A DNA stretch of 64,000 nucleotides from Vibrio sp. Isolate32 (GCF_022397955.1 NZ_JAKEUQ010000002.1:728-64727), one strand, 5' to 3'; numbered from the stretch's first letter, positions 25,650 through 36,253 are shown. The notes: a model not told the origin generated them from the sequence alone. Program-made: numbers and translations.

Positions 25650-27077
25650 TTACTTTTTGCTGTTGTCCCAAATACCATCTTCCAGTTGAGACTTAAGCTC
25701 AGGGAAGTCATTTGCATCAAATGTTGGTACTTTACCCGCATCTAGTTGGCGGTTGTAGTCCTTCGCTAGCTTAATAACGATACCTGACAGCAGGATAATC
25801 GCCACCAAGTTAACAATCGCCATGAGACCCATCGATACGTCAGCCAGTGCCCATACCGTAGGTAGCGTTGCTAGAGAACCAAACATAACCATACACAGTA
25901 CAATAATACGGAATAGCACTAGGCCTTTCTTATTGTTGTGCTCTAGGAAAATCAGGTTCGTTTCAGCGTACGAGTAGTTTGCAATGATTGAAGTGAAAGC
26001 GAAGAAGAAAATAGCTACCGCTACAAAGATGCCGCCCCATGAGCCCACTTGTGCTGTTAGTGCACGTTGAGTCAATTCGATACCCGTTACTTCACCGTAT
26101 GGTACATACTCACCAGACATCAGGATGATTGCTACTGTTGCAGAACAGATAACGATCGTATCCATAAATACACCTAGCATTTGTACATAACCTTGTGATG
26201 CTGGGTGCGGTGGGTAAGGCGTAGCAGAAGCTGCTGCGTTCGGCGCAGAACCCATACCCGCTTCGTTCGAGAACAGACCACGTTTGATACCGTTAATCAT
26301 CGCTTGTGCGATTGCGTAACCTAGACCACCCGCAGCCGCTTCTTGCAGACCGAATGCACTCTTGAAGATAAGAGCCAGTACTTCAGGCACTTTCTCGATG
26401 TTCGCGAACATCACGTACATAGCGATCGCTAGATAAGCCAATGCCATGATTGGAACGATGATTTCTGCTGTACGTGCAATCTTACGGATACCGCCGAAGA
26501 TAACGAATGCAGAGATGATTACGATACCAATACCAACGTAGCTACGCTCAAGGTCGAATGCTGTGTTCATTGCGCTTGCAATCGCGTTTGCTTGAACCGC
26601 GTTGAATACAAGACCGAATGCAATGATTAGGAAGATAGAGAACAGAACCCCCATCCAACGCATGCCTAGGCCTTTCTCCATGTAGTATGCAGGACCGCCG
26701 CGGTAGTTACCGTCGTTATCACGCGTTTTGTATAGCTGTGCAAGTGTGCTTTCTGCAAACGATGTAGCCATACCTAGCATTGCGATTAGCCACATCCAGA
26801 AGATAGCACCAGGGCCACCAGCGGTTAGTGCTACAGCAACACCTGCCATGTTACCCGTACCAACACGAGCAGCGAGACTCGTACAAAGAGCTTGGAAAGA
26901 AGAGATACCAGCACTGTCTGCTTTACGGCTATTTCTAAGAACAGAAAACATATGGCCGAAATGGCGGAATTGAATAAAACCTAGTCGTACAGTGAAGTAG
27001 ATACCCACACCAACCAGTAAGTAAACTAAGATAGATCCCCAAAGGAGATCGTTCATCAAATTGATTAAGTCTGTCAC
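25650..27077 (-). CDS. Sodium:alanine/glycine symporter (AGCS family)
   Basis: The protein imports alanine or glycine with sodium. It has 475 residues and about ten membrane segments. The AGCS signature is in FQALCTSLAARVGTGNMAGVA, and GLFSNEAGMGSAPNAAA is the second family hallmark. The start is taken as GTG (MTDLINLMNDLLWG) with GAGGT seven bases upstream; the nine codons before it lack such a site. A V. cholerae homologue (VC1422) is preceded by a tandem glycine riboswitch. I looked for one here and could not recognise it, although a long hairpin and a GACAGAGG match do lie in the leader. Confidence 0.92.
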   Translation of the reverse strand: MTDLINLMNDLLWGSILVYLLVGVGIYFTVRLGFIQFRHFGHMFSVLRNSRKADSAGISSFQALCTSLAARVGTGNMAGVAVALTAGGPGAIFWMWLIAMLGMATSFAESTLAQLYKTRDNDGNYRGGPAYYMEKGLGMRWMGVLFSIFLIIAFGLVFNAVQANAIASAMNTAFDLERSYVGIGIVIISAFVIFGGIRKIARTAEIIVPIMALAYLAIAMYVMFANIEKVPEVLALIFKSAFGLQEAAAGGLGYAIAQAMINGIKRGLFSNEAGMGSAPNAAASATPYPPHPASQGYVQMLGVFMDTIVICSATVAIILMSGEYVPYGEVTGIELTQRALTAQVGSWGGIFVAVAIFFFAFTSIIANYSYAETNLIFLEHNNKKGLVLFRIIVLCMVMFGSLATLPTVWALADVSMGLMAIVNLVAIILLSGIVIKLAKDYNRQLDAGKVPTFDANDFPELKSQLEDGIWDNSKK

Positions 27078-27783
27078 GTGAACCTCGTAATTGAGTTTAA
27101 GCACCGATCATGCTTCCTAGCCTTCCTCTTAATCGCCTATGCCTCTGTCAATGTTGTGTCGGCACTCTTGTTATATTCTTGCGGCGATTGAGACTGTAAA
27201 TGTCACTTAATGCATCCATTTACGTATCAGTGTATTTTTGACGGGCGGATAATGCAGCGATACGGCCTAAAAATCAATATGAAAACACACCCATACCAAA
27301 ATGGCGTTTCACTAATAATACACCTTTTATTAACACAAGCCTCAACAATTCAGCCCAATAAAAGTCACATTATCGGGACATAATATCAACAACAGCCACG
27401 GCACTCCCCCAATGAGAGCGTCATCCTATAAAAATAACGTCAGCCTAGGTTTTACAAGGTATAGTGAAGATCTTCGTTTTTTTCTAGGCCAATGAGATCC
27501 CTATACCGCATGGCGCCATGTGCACCTCAATGTACCGCGGTCAAAACCCTATTCTATTCGCACAATGAATTAACATTCAATAACCCCCAATTTAATCGTT
27601 CACCTAGGTTCGTTTGCTTATTTTTTGTACACAAAGTCTTCAGAATGTGTGATCATTCATAAGAAAATAGAACAAAAGATTCATGAATTTGAAACAAATG
27701 AGAAACAAATCAAAGTTATTGTGAAGCTAAATATGATATTTAAAGGTTCGTAAGAACTAGTCCCACGGAAGGAGATATGGCTT
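27078..27783. other. Long intergenic region between divergent agcS and DUF3545 genes
   Basis: About 700 bases without a convincing gene. It holds AATCGCC at 27131-27137 and GGCGATT at 27183-27189 (a hairpin in the agcS leader, loop of about 45 bases), the 12-base palindrome CATGGCGCCATG near 27509, and GGTATAG/CTATACC near 27458 and 27500 enclosing GAAGATCTTC. Promoters for both genes must lie here. A leader RNA or small RNA is possible but unproven. AAGGAG precedes the DUF3545 start. Confidence 0.5.
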
Positions 27784-27972
27784 ATGGATAGCTTTCAATT
27801 CGATGAAGTATCAGAACTAGAAATGCCTCGTGTAACTCACAAATCACGCTCAAAACCACTCAAGCGTAAGTGGCGTGAAATCGAAGCCATCAACGATCGT
27901 AGACAGCTTGAAAAAGAGCTGAGAGAGATGAATCTAGATCTTGATTTTAGCCTAGACGATATAAAGCTTTAA
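27784..27972 (+). CDS. DUF3545 family small protein
   Basis: This 62-residue protein starts MDSFQFDEVSELEMPRV and contains the conserved KPLKRKWREIEAINDRRQLEKEL, a basic stretch followed by a charged helix. I recognise it as DUF3545, a short family restricted to Vibrio and relatives and without known function. AAGGAG lies nine bases from the ATG counted from GGAG. A terminator follows directly. It is a single-gene unit, divergent from agcS. Confidence 0.82.
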   Translation: MDSFQFDEVSELEMPRVTHKSRSKPLKRKWREIEAINDRRQLEKELREMNLDLDFSLDDIKL

Positions 27973-27996
27973 TTAGCACGACAAGAAATCAGAAAG

Positions 27997-28026
27997 CAAA
28001 AGGCACCTATATCGGTGCCTTTTTTA
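27997..28026 (+). terminator. Terminator of the DUF3545 gene
   Basis: AAAAGGCACC, loop TATATC, GGTGCCTTTTTT lies about 25 bases after the stop codon. Confidence 0.9.
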
Positions 28027-28117
28027 TTTCATCAAGTAACGTTTCATCTTACAAACGGCTTTATATACCATTAATAAAGAGGGTCCTCTCTACTATAAAG
28101 AGAGCGATATCAAGGCG

Positions 28118-28669
28118 CTAAACACACTCTTGCTCATTTTGTCGCACACGATCGGCAAGTTGACGATACTGATCAGCAATTGTATCTCCAAACACAGGAT
28201 CATCTTCCGGTTGTTGCCAAAGCTCTTCAACACTGCGCCAATCTTGCACCGAGAAAGCATCGACGATAATCGGCAAAATCACTTTCTCTTCATACTCCAT
28301 GTGTTTTCTCTGCGCTTCTATAAACACCGCGAGCTGATCGATAAACACCTGCTGCGGAACAACCGCATCTTGAAGAATCATCTCAACGACATCTAAAAAG
28401 TCAGCGGTCTTTTCAGCGAGTATCTGATGTTCAAGCTCTAGGTCTTCAATAGCCTGTTGTTTACCATAATGCTTTAAGTAGTGACGGTAGATTATGTCTT
28501 CTTTAGGGTGATGAACACTATCTGAGTGATTCATTAAATAATACATCACTTCCGCCACTAAGCTGTAGTTTATCGCTCGCTCTTTCTTTAGAAGCTCAAG
28601 CTTGGTATTCAAGATCGTGAGCAAACGAGCCATGTAACCATGCTCTCTTCTTATCCTTTCTATCATCAT
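28118..28669 (-). CDS. Hemerythrin-domain (HHE) protein
   Basis: The protein of about 183 residues is all-helical with a four-helix-bundle histidine and glutamate pattern: RREHGYM near residue 8, NHSDSVHHPKEDIIY near 47-61, LELEHQIL and RKHMEYEEKVILP. These are the iron ligands of HHE/hemerythrin proteins, which bind oxygen, nitric oxide or sense iron. Its function here is unknown; NO or oxygen handling is an inference from the family. Start choice is open: ATG at 28684, 28669 or 28666 are in frame; 28669 gives MMIERIRREHG, with GGGG upstream. It is followed by no clear terminator and preceded by ung in the same direction, 71 bases away or more. Confidence 0.85.
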   Translation of the reverse strand: MMIERIRREHGYMARLLTILNTKLELLKKERAINYSLVAEVMYYLMNHSDSVHHPKEDIIYRHYLKHYGKQQAIEDLELEHQILAEKTADFLDVVEMILQDAVVPQQVFIDQLAVFIEAQRKHMEYEEKVILPIIVDAFSVQDWRSVEELWQQPEDDPVFGDTIADQYRQLADRVRQNEQECV

Positions 28670-28755
28670 AGTATTGCACCCCATTACACCTACTATTTAC
28701 AAGTGTATTCGAATGTGCTGATTTATGATTTGACCCTGCTCAGAAAAACACCAAC

Positions 28756-29436
28756 CTACACTTCTGTTGGTAAACACCAGTCAATAGGTTGTTGATCAAT
28801 CGAAGAAAGTAACTTGTTAGTCATTGAAAAGTGCTGACAACCAAAAAAGCCACGACGGGCAGATAATGGCGATGGATGAGGCGCAATCAACACATGGTGC
28901 TTATCTACATCGATTGCTTGTCCTTTCTTCTGGGCGTGTGCACCCCATAGTAAGAAGATGATAGGTTCAGAGCGCTGGTTTAGTTCAGCAATGATCGCAT
29001 CGGTAAAGGTTTCCCAGCCACATTTGGCATGTGAGTGTGCTTGTGCCTCTTCTACTGTCAAAACAGTGTTCAACATCAACACCCCTTGTGATGCCCAAGC
29101 TTCAAGGTAACCATGGTTAGGCGCTTCAAAGCCTTCGATGTCATCAGCAAGTTCTTTATACATATTACGCAGGGAGGGTGGGATCTTAACGCCAGGTAGC
29201 ACAGAAAAAGCCAAACCATGTGCCTGCTGAGCACCATGATAAGGGTCTTGTCCTAGGATAACGACTCGCACAGACTCAAAGGGCGTCATATCAAAAGCGC
29301 TGAATACCTGCTCCTGAGGTGGGTAGATGGTTTTCCCACTATTACGTTGCTGTTCGACATAAGCGAGAACACTTTGAAAGTACTCTTTTTCACGTTCGTC
29401 ATTAATAATGGATTCCCAAGTCTTTGGCGCGTTCAT
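28756..29436 (-). CDS. ung: Uracil-DNA glycosylase Ung
   Basis: Ung removes uracil from DNA and starts base excision repair. Family 1 motifs are present: the water-activating loop [18 protein letters not shown], the Pro-rich loop after VKIPPSLRN, and the Leu intercalation loop [13 protein letters not shown]. Starting at ATG ([13 protein letters not shown]) gives 226 residues, equal to the V. cholerae protein; a TTG five codons earlier overlaps the GGGA ribosome binding site and is unlikely. In many gammaproteobacteria ung is near grcA (yfiD), as here, with only nfo and a small ORF between. Confidence 0.97.
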   Translation of the reverse strand: MNAPKTWESIINDEREKEYFQSVLAYVEQQRNSGKTIYPPQEQVFSAFDMTPFESVRVVILGQDPYHGAQQAHGLAFSVLPGVKIPPSLRNMYKELADDIEGFEAPNHGYLEAWASQGVLMLNTVLTVEEAQAHSHAKCGWETFTDAIIAELNQRSEPIIFLLWGAHAQKKGQAIDVDKHHVLIAPHPSPLSARRGFFGCQHFSMTNKLLSSIDQQPIDWCLPTEV

Positions 29437-29602
29437 CGTTTTAATTCCCAATCATCAAGGTCTCTAGACAAAAAATAGCTGTATCGGCTAACCGTCCTAA
29501 ATAAGGCTCTAGTTATACCTCATACAGCTATCAATAAACATGATGTGTAGGGTTCATTTGTTGATGAATCATAATAATCAGTTCAAGTTGTATTGAACTC
29601 GA

Positions 29603-29713
29603 TTAACCACTTTTCTGCTGTGTGCGATGGTGACCGTGGCTATGCACGTGACGATTTGGGGTAGGTAAACGGCGAGCAACAGAAACAGTTGAAGTTTGAG
29701 CTTTTGAATACAT
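29603..29713 (-). CDS. Putative 36-residue His-rich small protein between nfo and ung
   Basis: The ORF starts at ATG 29713 behind AGGAGG at six-base spacing, the strongest ribosome binding site seen in this window, and reads MYSKAQTSTVSVARRLP, then TPNRHVHSHGHHRTQQKSG and a TAA stop. The cluster HVHSHGHH has five histidines in eight residues, which could bind metal; the rest is basic and polar, with no membrane helix. I do not recognise the family. The ribosome binding site can pair with an upstream GGCACCT, suggesting translational control. Lying in the same direction behind nfo, it may be read from the nfo promoter. Too short for routine gene calling. Confidence 0.55.
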   Translation of the reverse strand: MYSKAQTSTVSVARRLPTPNRHVHSHGHHRTQQKSG

Positions 29714-29716
29714 AAA

Positions 29717-29778
29717 GGCACCTCCTATAAGACATCGTGAACTACATATTCACTTAGTAGCTATGAAAGAAAGGTGCC
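29717..29778 (-). promoter_or_regulatory. Possible ribosome-binding-site-sequestering pairing for the His-rich ORF
   Basis: On the transcript, GGCACCT (29772-29778) is the exact complement of AGGTGCC (29717-29723), which includes the 3' half of the AGGAGG ribosome binding site. The two are 48 bases apart. Pairing would mask the start region; an alternative fold could free it. Confidence 0.4.
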
Positions 29779-29819
29779 AATTTCGATAAATCGGAGGAAA
29801 TTAATTTTCCCCTCTATTA

Positions 29820-30728
29820 TTACGCTTCGCTATTCTCAACCGTTGCTGCGCGGTGAAACATTCTAAGCTGTTGAATTTCCTCTTTCCAAATCGTCGAATC
29901 AATCGTTTCTAAGATAAGAGGGATACCATTAAAGCGAGAATCCGAGGCAATATACTCGAAACAATCCCAGCCAATTTCACCTTTTCCTAAAGAATGGTGT
30001 CTATCAACTCGGCTCGCGAACTCAGCTTTTGAATCATTGATGTGCATTGCTCTTAGATAGTGCATACCTACAATGCGGTCGAACTCAGCGAAAGTGTACT
30101 CGCACGCTTCTTTCGTTCTTAGGTCATAACCCGCGGTAAAGGTATGGCAGGTATCTAAACACACGCCAACGCGCGATTTATCTTCTACTTGCTCGATAAT
30201 CTCTGCTAGGTGTTCAAACTTCCAACCCAAGTTAGTACCTTGACCCGACGTATTCTCGATCACCGCAATCACATCTGGAACCACTTGATGTGCGAGATTA
30301 ATCGACTCAGCGATTTTAGCTAGACACTCAGTCTCAGAGATCTTTTTAAGATGACTGCCTGGATGGAAGTTCAAAAGCGTTAGACCAAGCTGGTTACAAC
30401 GTTCCATCTCATCAATAAAGGCAGCGCGTGATTTCTCTAGTTTCTCTTCTTCTGGTGCGCCGAGGTTAATCAAGTAGGAGTCATGGGGAAGAATGTGCTC
30501 GGTTGAAAAGCCTAACATCTTGCAGTTGGCTTTAAAGGCGCTAATGGTTTTCGCCTCTAACGGCTTTGCAGCCCATTGTCTCTGGTTTTTAGTAAACAGT
30601 GCAAACGCATTAGCACCTATCTCTCGAGCTCTCATAGGCGCCTGATCAACACCACCAGCTGCCGACACATGAGCGCCAATAAACTTAATATTTGTTTCAG
30701 GTTTTGACGATGAAATTTTGTTTGTCAT
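29820..30728 (-). CDS. nfo: Endonuclease IV (deoxyribonuclease IV, Nfo)
   Basis: Nfo cleaves at abasic sites and 3' blocking lesions; it is a TIM-barrel enzyme with three zinc ions. Visible motifs are [15 protein letters not shown] at the start, [37 protein letters not shown] and [17 protein letters not shown], which hold the metal ligands. The 302-residue protein has a short amino-terminal extension before KFIGAHV compared with E. coli Nfo (about 285 residues). It lies upstream of the His-rich ORF and ung in the same direction. With ung it gives a base-excision-repair pair. Confidence 0.96.
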   Translation of the reverse strand: MTNKISSSKPETNIKFIGAHVSAAGGVDQAPMRAREIGANAFALFTKNQRQWAAKPLEAKTISAFKANCKMLGFSTEHILPHDSYLINLGAPEEEKLEKSRAAFIDEMERCNQLGLTLLNFHPGSHLKKISETECLAKIAESINLAHQVVPDVIAVIENTSGQGTNLGWKFEHLAEIIEQVEDKSRVGVCLDTCHTFTAGYDLRTKEACEYTFAEFDRIVGMHYLRAMHINDSKAEFASRVDRHHSLGKGEIGWDCFEYIASDSRFNGIPLILETIDSTIWKEEIQQLRMFHRAATVENSEA

Positions 30729-30889
30729 TAAATCACTTCACACTTTCAGAATGCATCATAAATAAAGGGCCGTATCGGTTTTCGCTCAATAAAAGCGCAA
30801 CAAATGTAGTAAAATTACAACAAATATGACCGTTAAATATTTTTTATACTTTAAAATATTTTGTAATTAATTTATTTTCAAAGGTTTTA

Positions 30890-30984
30890 TTGATTTACCT
30901 CAAAGTAATCACCTTTGTAAAAATATGGTTTTTGGTTGTTTTTTTACTTAAATCAATGTTAGCCTCACAAATATTAGGTATATA
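30890..30984 (+). promoter_or_regulatory. grcA promoter region with two FNR-like sites 53 bases apart
   Basis: TTGATTTACCTCAA at 30890-30903 matches the FNR consensus TTGAT-N4-ATCAA with one mismatch. TTTACTTAAATCAA at 30943-30956 has a perfect right half and a poor left half. Centre-to-centre spacing is 53 bases, the same as between the -93.5 and -40.5 FNR sites of E. coli yfiD. A -10-like TATATA at 30979-30984 would set transcription near 30990, placing the second site at about -40.5. Confidence 0.55.
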
Positions 30985-31054
30985 TTACCCAGCTCAATAA
31001 AAATCGAAAGTTAACACCATAATCAAACCACATTCAGTGGACTAGGAGATAGTT

Positions 31055-31432
31055 ATGATCCAAGGTATTCAAATTACTAAAGCAGCAAACGACGACCTAC
31101 TAAACTCAATCTGGCTACTAGACAACGAAAAGAATGAAGCTCGTTGTGTTGCAGCTACTGCTGGTTTCGAAGCTGACCAAGTTATCCCAGCTGCAGACCT
31201 AGGTGAATACGAGAGCCGTGAAGTTGCTATCGAAGCAGCACCACGCATCGAAGGTGGTCAACACCTAAACGTTAACGTTCTTAAGCGTGAAACACTAGAA
31301 GACGCAGTTGCTCACCCTGAGAACTACCCACAGCTAACTATCCGTGTATCGGGCTACGCTGTACGTTTCAACTCTCTAACCACTGAACAGCAACGTGACG
31401 TTATCGCACGTACGTTCACTGAGTCTCTATAA
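31055..31432 (+). CDS. grcA: Autonomous glycyl radical cofactor GrcA (YfiD)
   Basis: GrcA replaces the oxygen-damaged glycyl radical part of pyruvate formate-lyase. The 125-residue protein ends with the conserved radical segment [15 protein letters not shown], with the radical glycine at residue 100, and matches the carboxyl end of PflB. AGGAG lies eight bases before the ATG. The codon use is strongly biased to common codons, indicating high expression. The promoter carries FNR-like sites with E. coli-like spacing, fitting induction without oxygen. A bidirectional terminator separates it from the convergent thrC. Confidence 0.97.
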   Translation: MIQGIQITKAANDDLLNSIWLLDNEKNEARCVAATAGFEADQVIPAADLGEYESREVAIEAAPRIEGGQHLNVNVLKRETLEDAVAHPENYPQLTIRVSGYAVRFNSLTTEQQRDVIARTFTESL

Positions 31433-31456
31433 ATTTTAGATCTTGAATTAGAATAT

Positions 31457-31486
31457 AAAAACGGCGCTCATTGAGCGCCGTTTTTA
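31457..31486 (+). terminator. Bidirectional terminator between grcA and thrC
   Basis: AAAAACGGCGCTCA and TGAGCGCCGTTTTT pair over 14 bases with runs of A and T at both ends, serving grcA and the convergent thr operon. Confidence 0.92.
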
Positions 31487-31510
31487 TTTGTTCAACAATA
31501 CGGATGTACG

Positions 31511-32794
31511 TTACGGTTGAACTCGACGAAGCACTGCTTTTAGCGCTTCAAAATCGTTATCTAGATCTTCAGACAACAACTCCATCGCCGCGTGTTTTGC
31601 TAGCGGGCCAGGCAGTTCGATATCAGAACCTAGGATATCGTCGACCACTTCTTTGAACTTAGCAGGGTGAGCTGTACATAGGAACAAGCCTGTATCACCC
31701 TCTTGCAACTGTTCATCCAATAGGCGGTAAGCGATAGCACCATGTGGTTCACAAAGGTAACCTTGTGCTTTAAGGTCACGCACTGATTCAGCGCTCTGCT
31801 CGTCAGACACTTTACCTTTGCCCAGAGTATCTAAGCCCCAACCTTTCAGTTGGCAAAGCTCTTCGATACGAGGCCAGTTGTTCGGCTGGCTTACATCCAT
31901 TGCGTTCGATGTTGTCGCAACGGTTGGCTTTGGATCCCACTCACCTGTTTCTAGGTAGCGTGGAACCGTGTCATTTTCGTTGGTAGCGGCAATGAAACGC
32001 TTCACTGGCAAGCCAAGCGCTTTCGCCAAAAGACCCGCAGTTAAATTGCCGAAGTTACCACTTGGTACCGAGATAACTAGGTTTTCACGTTGCTCTTTGG
32101 TTAGCTGAGAAGCCGCTTCAAAGTAGTAACAGATCTGAGCCATCAAGCGGCTGATGTTGATAGAGTTTGCTGAGTTAAGACCAATCTCTTCACGCAGTGC
32201 AGCGTCATCAAATGCATCTTTTACTAGCGCCTGACACGCGTCAAAGTCGCCATCAATCGCTACCGTGTGGATGTTCTTACCCAGCGTACAGAATAGTTTT
32301 TCTTGTAGCGGGCTGATCTTGCCTTTCGGGTAAAGAATCACAACATTGATGTCTTCCATGCCGTAGAAAGCATGCGCAACTGCTGCACCAGTATCACCTG
32401 ATGTTGCTGTCAAAATAGTGATTTGACCTCCATTTGAAACTGCCGCTAGAGATTGCGCCATGAAGCGGCCACCAAAATCTTTAAACGCCAGTGTTGGGCC
32501 ATGGAAAAGCTCAAGTGCGTAAACACCATCTTTTACTTGGTTGATTGGCGCCGGGAATTGGAACGCTGCATCCACCATTTGATCGATCTGCTCTTTCGGT
32601 AGTTCATCACCGATAAGTGCCGACAAAATTTTTGAGCTACGAGGGACAAAATCATCTGCTAGCAGCGCATCGATATCATCAAACTTTGGCAGTTCAGATG
32701 GGAAAAATAGACCTTGATTACGACCTAAGCCTTGACGAACGGCTTGGCCAAAAGAGACTTGTTCATCATTTTCTTTGATATTGTACAGTTTCAT
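31511..32794 (-). CDS. thrC: Threonine synthase ThrC
   Basis: ThrC converts O-phosphohomoserine to threonine using pyridoxal phosphate. The 427-residue protein has the PLP lysine in [13 protein letters not shown] near residue 107, and the phosphate-binding [12 protein letters not shown] and [12 protein letters not shown]. Its ATG overlaps the thrB stop in an ATGA, so translation is coupled. It is the last gene of thrLABC and ends at the terminator shared with grcA. Confidence 0.97.
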   Translation of the reverse strand: MKLYNIKENDEQVSFGQAVRQGLGRNQGLFFPSELPKFDDIDALLADDFVPRSSKILSALIGDELPKEQIDQMVDAAFQFPAPINQVKDGVYALELFHGPTLAFKDFGGRFMAQSLAAVSNGGQITILTATSGDTGAAVAHAFYGMEDINVVILYPKGKISPLQEKLFCTLGKNIHTVAIDGDFDACQALVKDAFDDAALREEIGLNSANSINISRLMAQICYYFEAASQLTKEQRENLVISVPSGNFGNLTAGLLAKALGLPVKRFIAATNENDTVPRYLETGEWDPKPTVATTSNAMDVSQPNNWPRIEELCQLKGWGLDTLGKGKVSDEQSAESVRDLKAQGYLCEPHGAIAYRLLDEQLQEGDTGLFLCTAHPAKFKEVVDDILGSDIELPGPLAKHAAMELLSEDLDNDFEALKAVLRRVQP

Positions 32795-33762
32795 AACTCA
32801 CTTCCTGTAACGATCGAACCTTGCTTATCTAGGCGACAAACGTGAACGAATCCTTCTTCATTTTGTACGTAATTTTGTTCTAACCAGCGTGCAACACGCT
32901 CGGCGACATCTTGTTCTTTGCAAATGCTAAACAGAGTTGGGCCACTGCCGGAAATACCAGTAGCCAATGCACCAGCCGACAACGCATATTTACGTGCATC
33001 AGCAAACCCTGGAAGCAGTTTCTCACGATATGGTTCAGCGATCACGTCTTTGATCATCTTCGCTGCCAGTTTAGGTTGGCCTGAGTGACACGCGTGGATA
33101 AAGCCCGCTAAGTGGCGACCATGCGCAATGATATCTTGGCGACGGTACTGAGACGGTAAGATTTCTCTCGCTTCTGCAGTTGAAACCTTAATGCCCGGAT
33201 ACGCCATTACCCAATACCAGTCATCAAAGCATGGCACTTCTTGGCTAATGATGCCTAGCTCTTCAAGCATCAATTGCACACCGCCTAGGTAGCAAGGTGC
33301 TACGTTATCGTAGTGCACACCGCCTGAAATTTCACCTTCCATTTCACCCATTAGGGCAAGCAGTTCAGTTTCATTCAGTGGCTGACCATGGAAACGGTTT
33401 AGCGCATCAAGCGCCGCTACAATTGAACATGCACTTGAACCTAAACCGGAACCGATAGGCATGTTCTTTTCTAGCGTCATTTCTAGTGGCTTAAGCGCAA
33501 CGCCTTTTTTATCTAGCTCTCTAGAGAACACTACCCAACAGTCGTAGACGATGTTTTCCTTCGCTTCAGTTGGCAGCTTAGAAACAAAGCTGCCTGCTGT
33601 TTTAAGTGAGAATGGTTCACCACCTGCTTTAACCATAACTCGGTCACCCAGCAGTGTGCCATCCACTGGAGACACAGCGGCCCCCAGTACATCAAAGCCT
33701 ACACTGACATTACCGATTGATGCAGGAGCATAAACGACAACATCCATATCACTTGAACTCAT
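32791..33762 (-). CDS. thrB: Homoserine kinase ThrB
   Basis: ThrB phosphorylates homoserine; it is a GHMP kinase. The ATP-binding motif [17 protein letters not shown] and the amino-terminal [19 protein letters not shown] are clear, and [13 protein letters not shown] is the third GHMP motif. The ATG at 33762 gives 323 residues with GGAG at seven-base spacing, and the first base lies two bases past the thrA stop. A later ATG at 33747 ([12 protein letters not shown]) is an alternative closer to the E. coli start. Cotranscribed with thrA and thrC. Confidence 0.97.
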   Translation of the reverse strand: MSSSDMDVVVYAPASIGNVSVGFDVLGAAVSPVDGTLLGDRVMVKAGGEPFSLKTAGSFVSKLPTEAKENIVYDCWVVFSRELDKKGVALKPLEMTLEKNMPIGSGLGSSACSIVAALDALNRFHGQPLNETELLALMGEMEGEISGGVHYDNVAPCYLGGVQLMLEELGIISQEVPCFDDWYWVMAYPGIKVSTAEAREILPSQYRRQDIIAHGRHLAGFIHACHSGQPKLAAKMIKDVIAEPYREKLLPGFADARKYALSAGALATGISGSGPTLFSICKEQDVAERVARWLEQNYVQNEEGFVHVCRLDKQGSIVTGSEL

Positions 33763-33764
33763 TC

Positions 33765-36224
33765 CTAAACTCCTAATTTCCAACCAAGAGTACGCATCAC
33801 ATCAGAGAATACGCCTGCTGCTGTTACTTCAGTACCGGCACCGTAGCCGCGAAGAACAAGTGGGATTGGCTGGTAGTAACGGCTATAGAATGCTAGCGCG
33901 TTCTCGCCATCTTTAATCTTGAACATTGGGTCGTCGCCATCAACCGCTGCGATACGAACCTTACACTTACCTTCCGCGATCTCACCGACATAACGAAGTA
34001 CTTTGCCTTTTTCTGCTGCGATAGCTGATTGCTCTTGGAAGTAAGCATCCGCTTCAGGCAAGCGAGCCATGAACTCTTCAACCGTACCTGAGTCATCAAA
34101 ACCTGGTGGTAGAGCTTGGTCAACTTCCACGTCTTCAAGCTCAAGCGCCATGCCAGCTTCACGAGCAAGAATAAGTAGCTTACGCGCCACATCCATACCA
34201 GATAGGTCATCACGTGGGTCAGGTTCTGTGAAGCCGTTGTCTTTAGCGATGTTAGTTGCTTGGCTTAGCGTCATGCCTTCATCAAGCTTACCGAAGATGT
34301 AAGAAAGAGAACCAGACAGAATACCGTTGAATTTCTCAAGTTCATCACCTGCAGAGATTAGGTTCTGTAGGTTTTCGATTACTGGCAGACCTGCGCCTAC
34401 GGTTGTCTCGTACATCAACTTGCGACGTGAGTTACGTGCGACTTCACGTAGCTGATGGTAGTAAGCCATGCTTGCTGTGTTTGCTTTCTTGTTTGGTGTT
34501 ACTACGTGGAAGCCCGCTGCTAGGAAATCAGCATACTGCGCTGCAATATCTTCGCTAGACGTACAGTCAACCAATACTGGGTTGATGATGTGGTTACGTT
34601 GCACAAGAGCCGCTAGGCGAGCTAGGCTGAACTCTTCAGTCGCGCTCGACATGCGATCACGCCACTGTTCTAGTGGTAGGCCTTCACTGTCTAGCAATAA
34701 GCCTTTACTGTTTGCTAAACCACATACGCGGATCACGATGCCTTTTTCAGCCAGTTTGCCCTGCTGACGTTGGATCTGGTCAACAAGTTCACCACCAACA
34801 CCGCCAACACCAACAACGAATACATCAAGGAAGTGCTTAGAATTAAATAGGTTCTCGTGGCACGCTTTGATTGCTTCTGAAATTTTATCTTCAGGGATAA
34901 CCGCAGAGATAGCACGCTCAGATGAGCCTTGTGCAATCGCCACAATGTTAACGTTGACTTCAGCTAAAGAAGAGAAGAACTGAGAAGCAACGCCACGTGA
35001 AGTACGCATGCCATCGCCCACCAGCGTCACGATAGCAACGTCGTCCATGAACTCAACTGGCTCTAATAGGCCATCTTTCAGTTCAAGTTCAAATGCTTCT
35101 GATAGCACTTGCTTAGCTTTTAACTTGTCAGTCGATTCGATACAGAAGCTGATACTGTATTCAGAAGACGATTGAGTAATAAGAACAATAGACACGCCAG
35201 CTGACGACATTGCACCGAATACACGGCTCGCCATACCAACCATACCTTTCATGCCTGGGCCAGATACGTTAACCATAGTTAGGTCACTTAGCGTCGTAAT
35301 ACCTTTGATCGCTAGGTTATCTTCACCAGTGTCTTGACCAATAAGTGTGCCCGCACCCTGAGGGTTAAAGCTGTTTTTGATCAGGCAAGGAATGTGGAAT
35401 TGTGCGATAGGAGCGATGGTTTTCGGGTGTAGAACCGAAGCACCAAAGTAAGAAAGCTCCATTGCTTCTTGGTAGCTAAGTGACTTAAGCAGACGTGCAT
35501 CATCGACTAAGCGTGGGTCACAGTTGTAAACGCCGTCTACATCTGTCCAGATTTCACAGCAATCAGCACGTAGACATGCAGCTAGCACTGCTGCTGAGTA
35601 GTCAGAGCCATTACGGCCAAGAGTGACCAATTCACCTTTATCATTACCCGCGGTGAAGCCCGGCATGATGTTAACGTGACCTATTGGAAGTGGAGATTGA
35701 CGGAAGTTCTGAGTCGACACATCCACATCAACCATAGCTTCAAGGTGATCACCTTTAGCGTATAGGTATTGAACTGGGTCAATAAGGCTTGCTGGTTGGC
35801 CTTTTGCTTCAAGTACCGCTTTCATTAACTGGATAGAGATTCGCTCACCTTTACTGATGATGCGAGCATTGACGTGATTCGGGCACATACCAAGTAGGTT
35901 GATGCCGTTAACGAACTGCTTTAGCTGAGCAAGAGAGGTATCAACCTGCTCTTGAAACGCAGTACCATCAATCGAAGGTACAACCGCTTTAATCTCTGCA
36001 AACAGCGCAGTAAATGAAGATTCGATCTCTGTGATTTGTGCGTCAGCTTCACCATTTTTCAGTGCAGCTTCAATAACAGCGACCAACTTATTGGTTGTTT
36101 TTCCTGGAGCCGATAGTACAACGGCTAGCTCTTCTTGCTGGGCATTATTAGCGATGATATCAGCCGCTCGTAAAAAACGATCTGCATCAGCTAATGATGA
36201 ACCTCCAAACTTTAAAACGCGCAT
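33765..36224 (-). CDS. thrA: Bifunctional aspartokinase I / homoserine dehydrogenase I ThrA
   Basis: ThrA carries out the first and third steps from aspartate to homoserine and is inhibited by threonine. The 819-residue protein starts [17 protein letters not shown], the aspartokinase signature, after GGAG-AAAGGG at good spacing; four extra codons upstream overlap that site. The kinase domain covers about 1-290, two ACT domains with MVNVSGPGM and [12 protein letters not shown] about 310-455, and the homoserine dehydrogenase starts at [17 protein letters not shown], with TVGAGLPVI and [14 protein letters not shown]. An attenuator and leader peptide precede the gene. Confidence 0.98.
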   Translation of the reverse strand: MRVLKFGGSSLADADRFLRAADIIANNAQQEELAVVLSAPGKTTNKLVAVIEAALKNGEADAQITEIESSFTALFAEIKAVVPSIDGTAFQEQVDTSLAQLKQFVNGINLLGMCPNHVNARIISKGERISIQLMKAVLEAKGQPASLIDPVQYLYAKGDHLEAMVDVDVSTQNFRQSPLPIGHVNIMPGFTAGNDKGELVTLGRNGSDYSAAVLAACLRADCCEIWTDVDGVYNCDPRLVDDARLLKSLSYQEAMELSYFGASVLHPKTIAPIAQFHIPCLIKNSFNPQGAGTLIGQDTGEDNLAIKGITTLSDLTMVNVSGPGMKGMVGMASRVFGAMSSAGVSIVLITQSSSEYSISFCIESTDKLKAKQVLSEAFELELKDGLLEPVEFMDDVAIVTLVGDGMRTSRGVASQFFSSLAEVNVNIVAIAQGSSERAISAVIPEDKISEAIKACHENLFNSKHFLDVFVVGVGGVGGELVDQIQRQQGKLAEKGIVIRVCGLANSKGLLLDSEGLPLEQWRDRMSSATEEFSLARLAALVQRNHIINPVLVDCTSSEDIAAQYADFLAAGFHVVTPNKKANTASMAYYHQLREVARNSRRKLMYETTVGAGLPVIENLQNLISAGDELEKFNGILSGSLSYIFGKLDEGMTLSQATNIAKDNGFTEPDPRDDLSGMDVARKLLILAREAGMALELEDVEVDQALPPGFDDSGTVEEFMARLPEADAYFQEQSAIAAEKGKVLRYVGEIAEGKCKVRIAAVDGDDPMFKIKDGENALAFYSRYYQPIPLVLRGYGAGTEVTAAGVFSDVMRTLGWKLGV

Positions 36225-36253
36225 CCCTTTCTCCATAAGTCATAAAAATGGTA

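Noticed and set aside
27100..27260. Glycine riboswitch upstream of the AGCS symporter gene
   Set aside because: A GACAGAGG segment and a nearby hairpin match parts of the class, but the CTCAGG and GCCGAAG parts in the required order were not found on the symporter strand.
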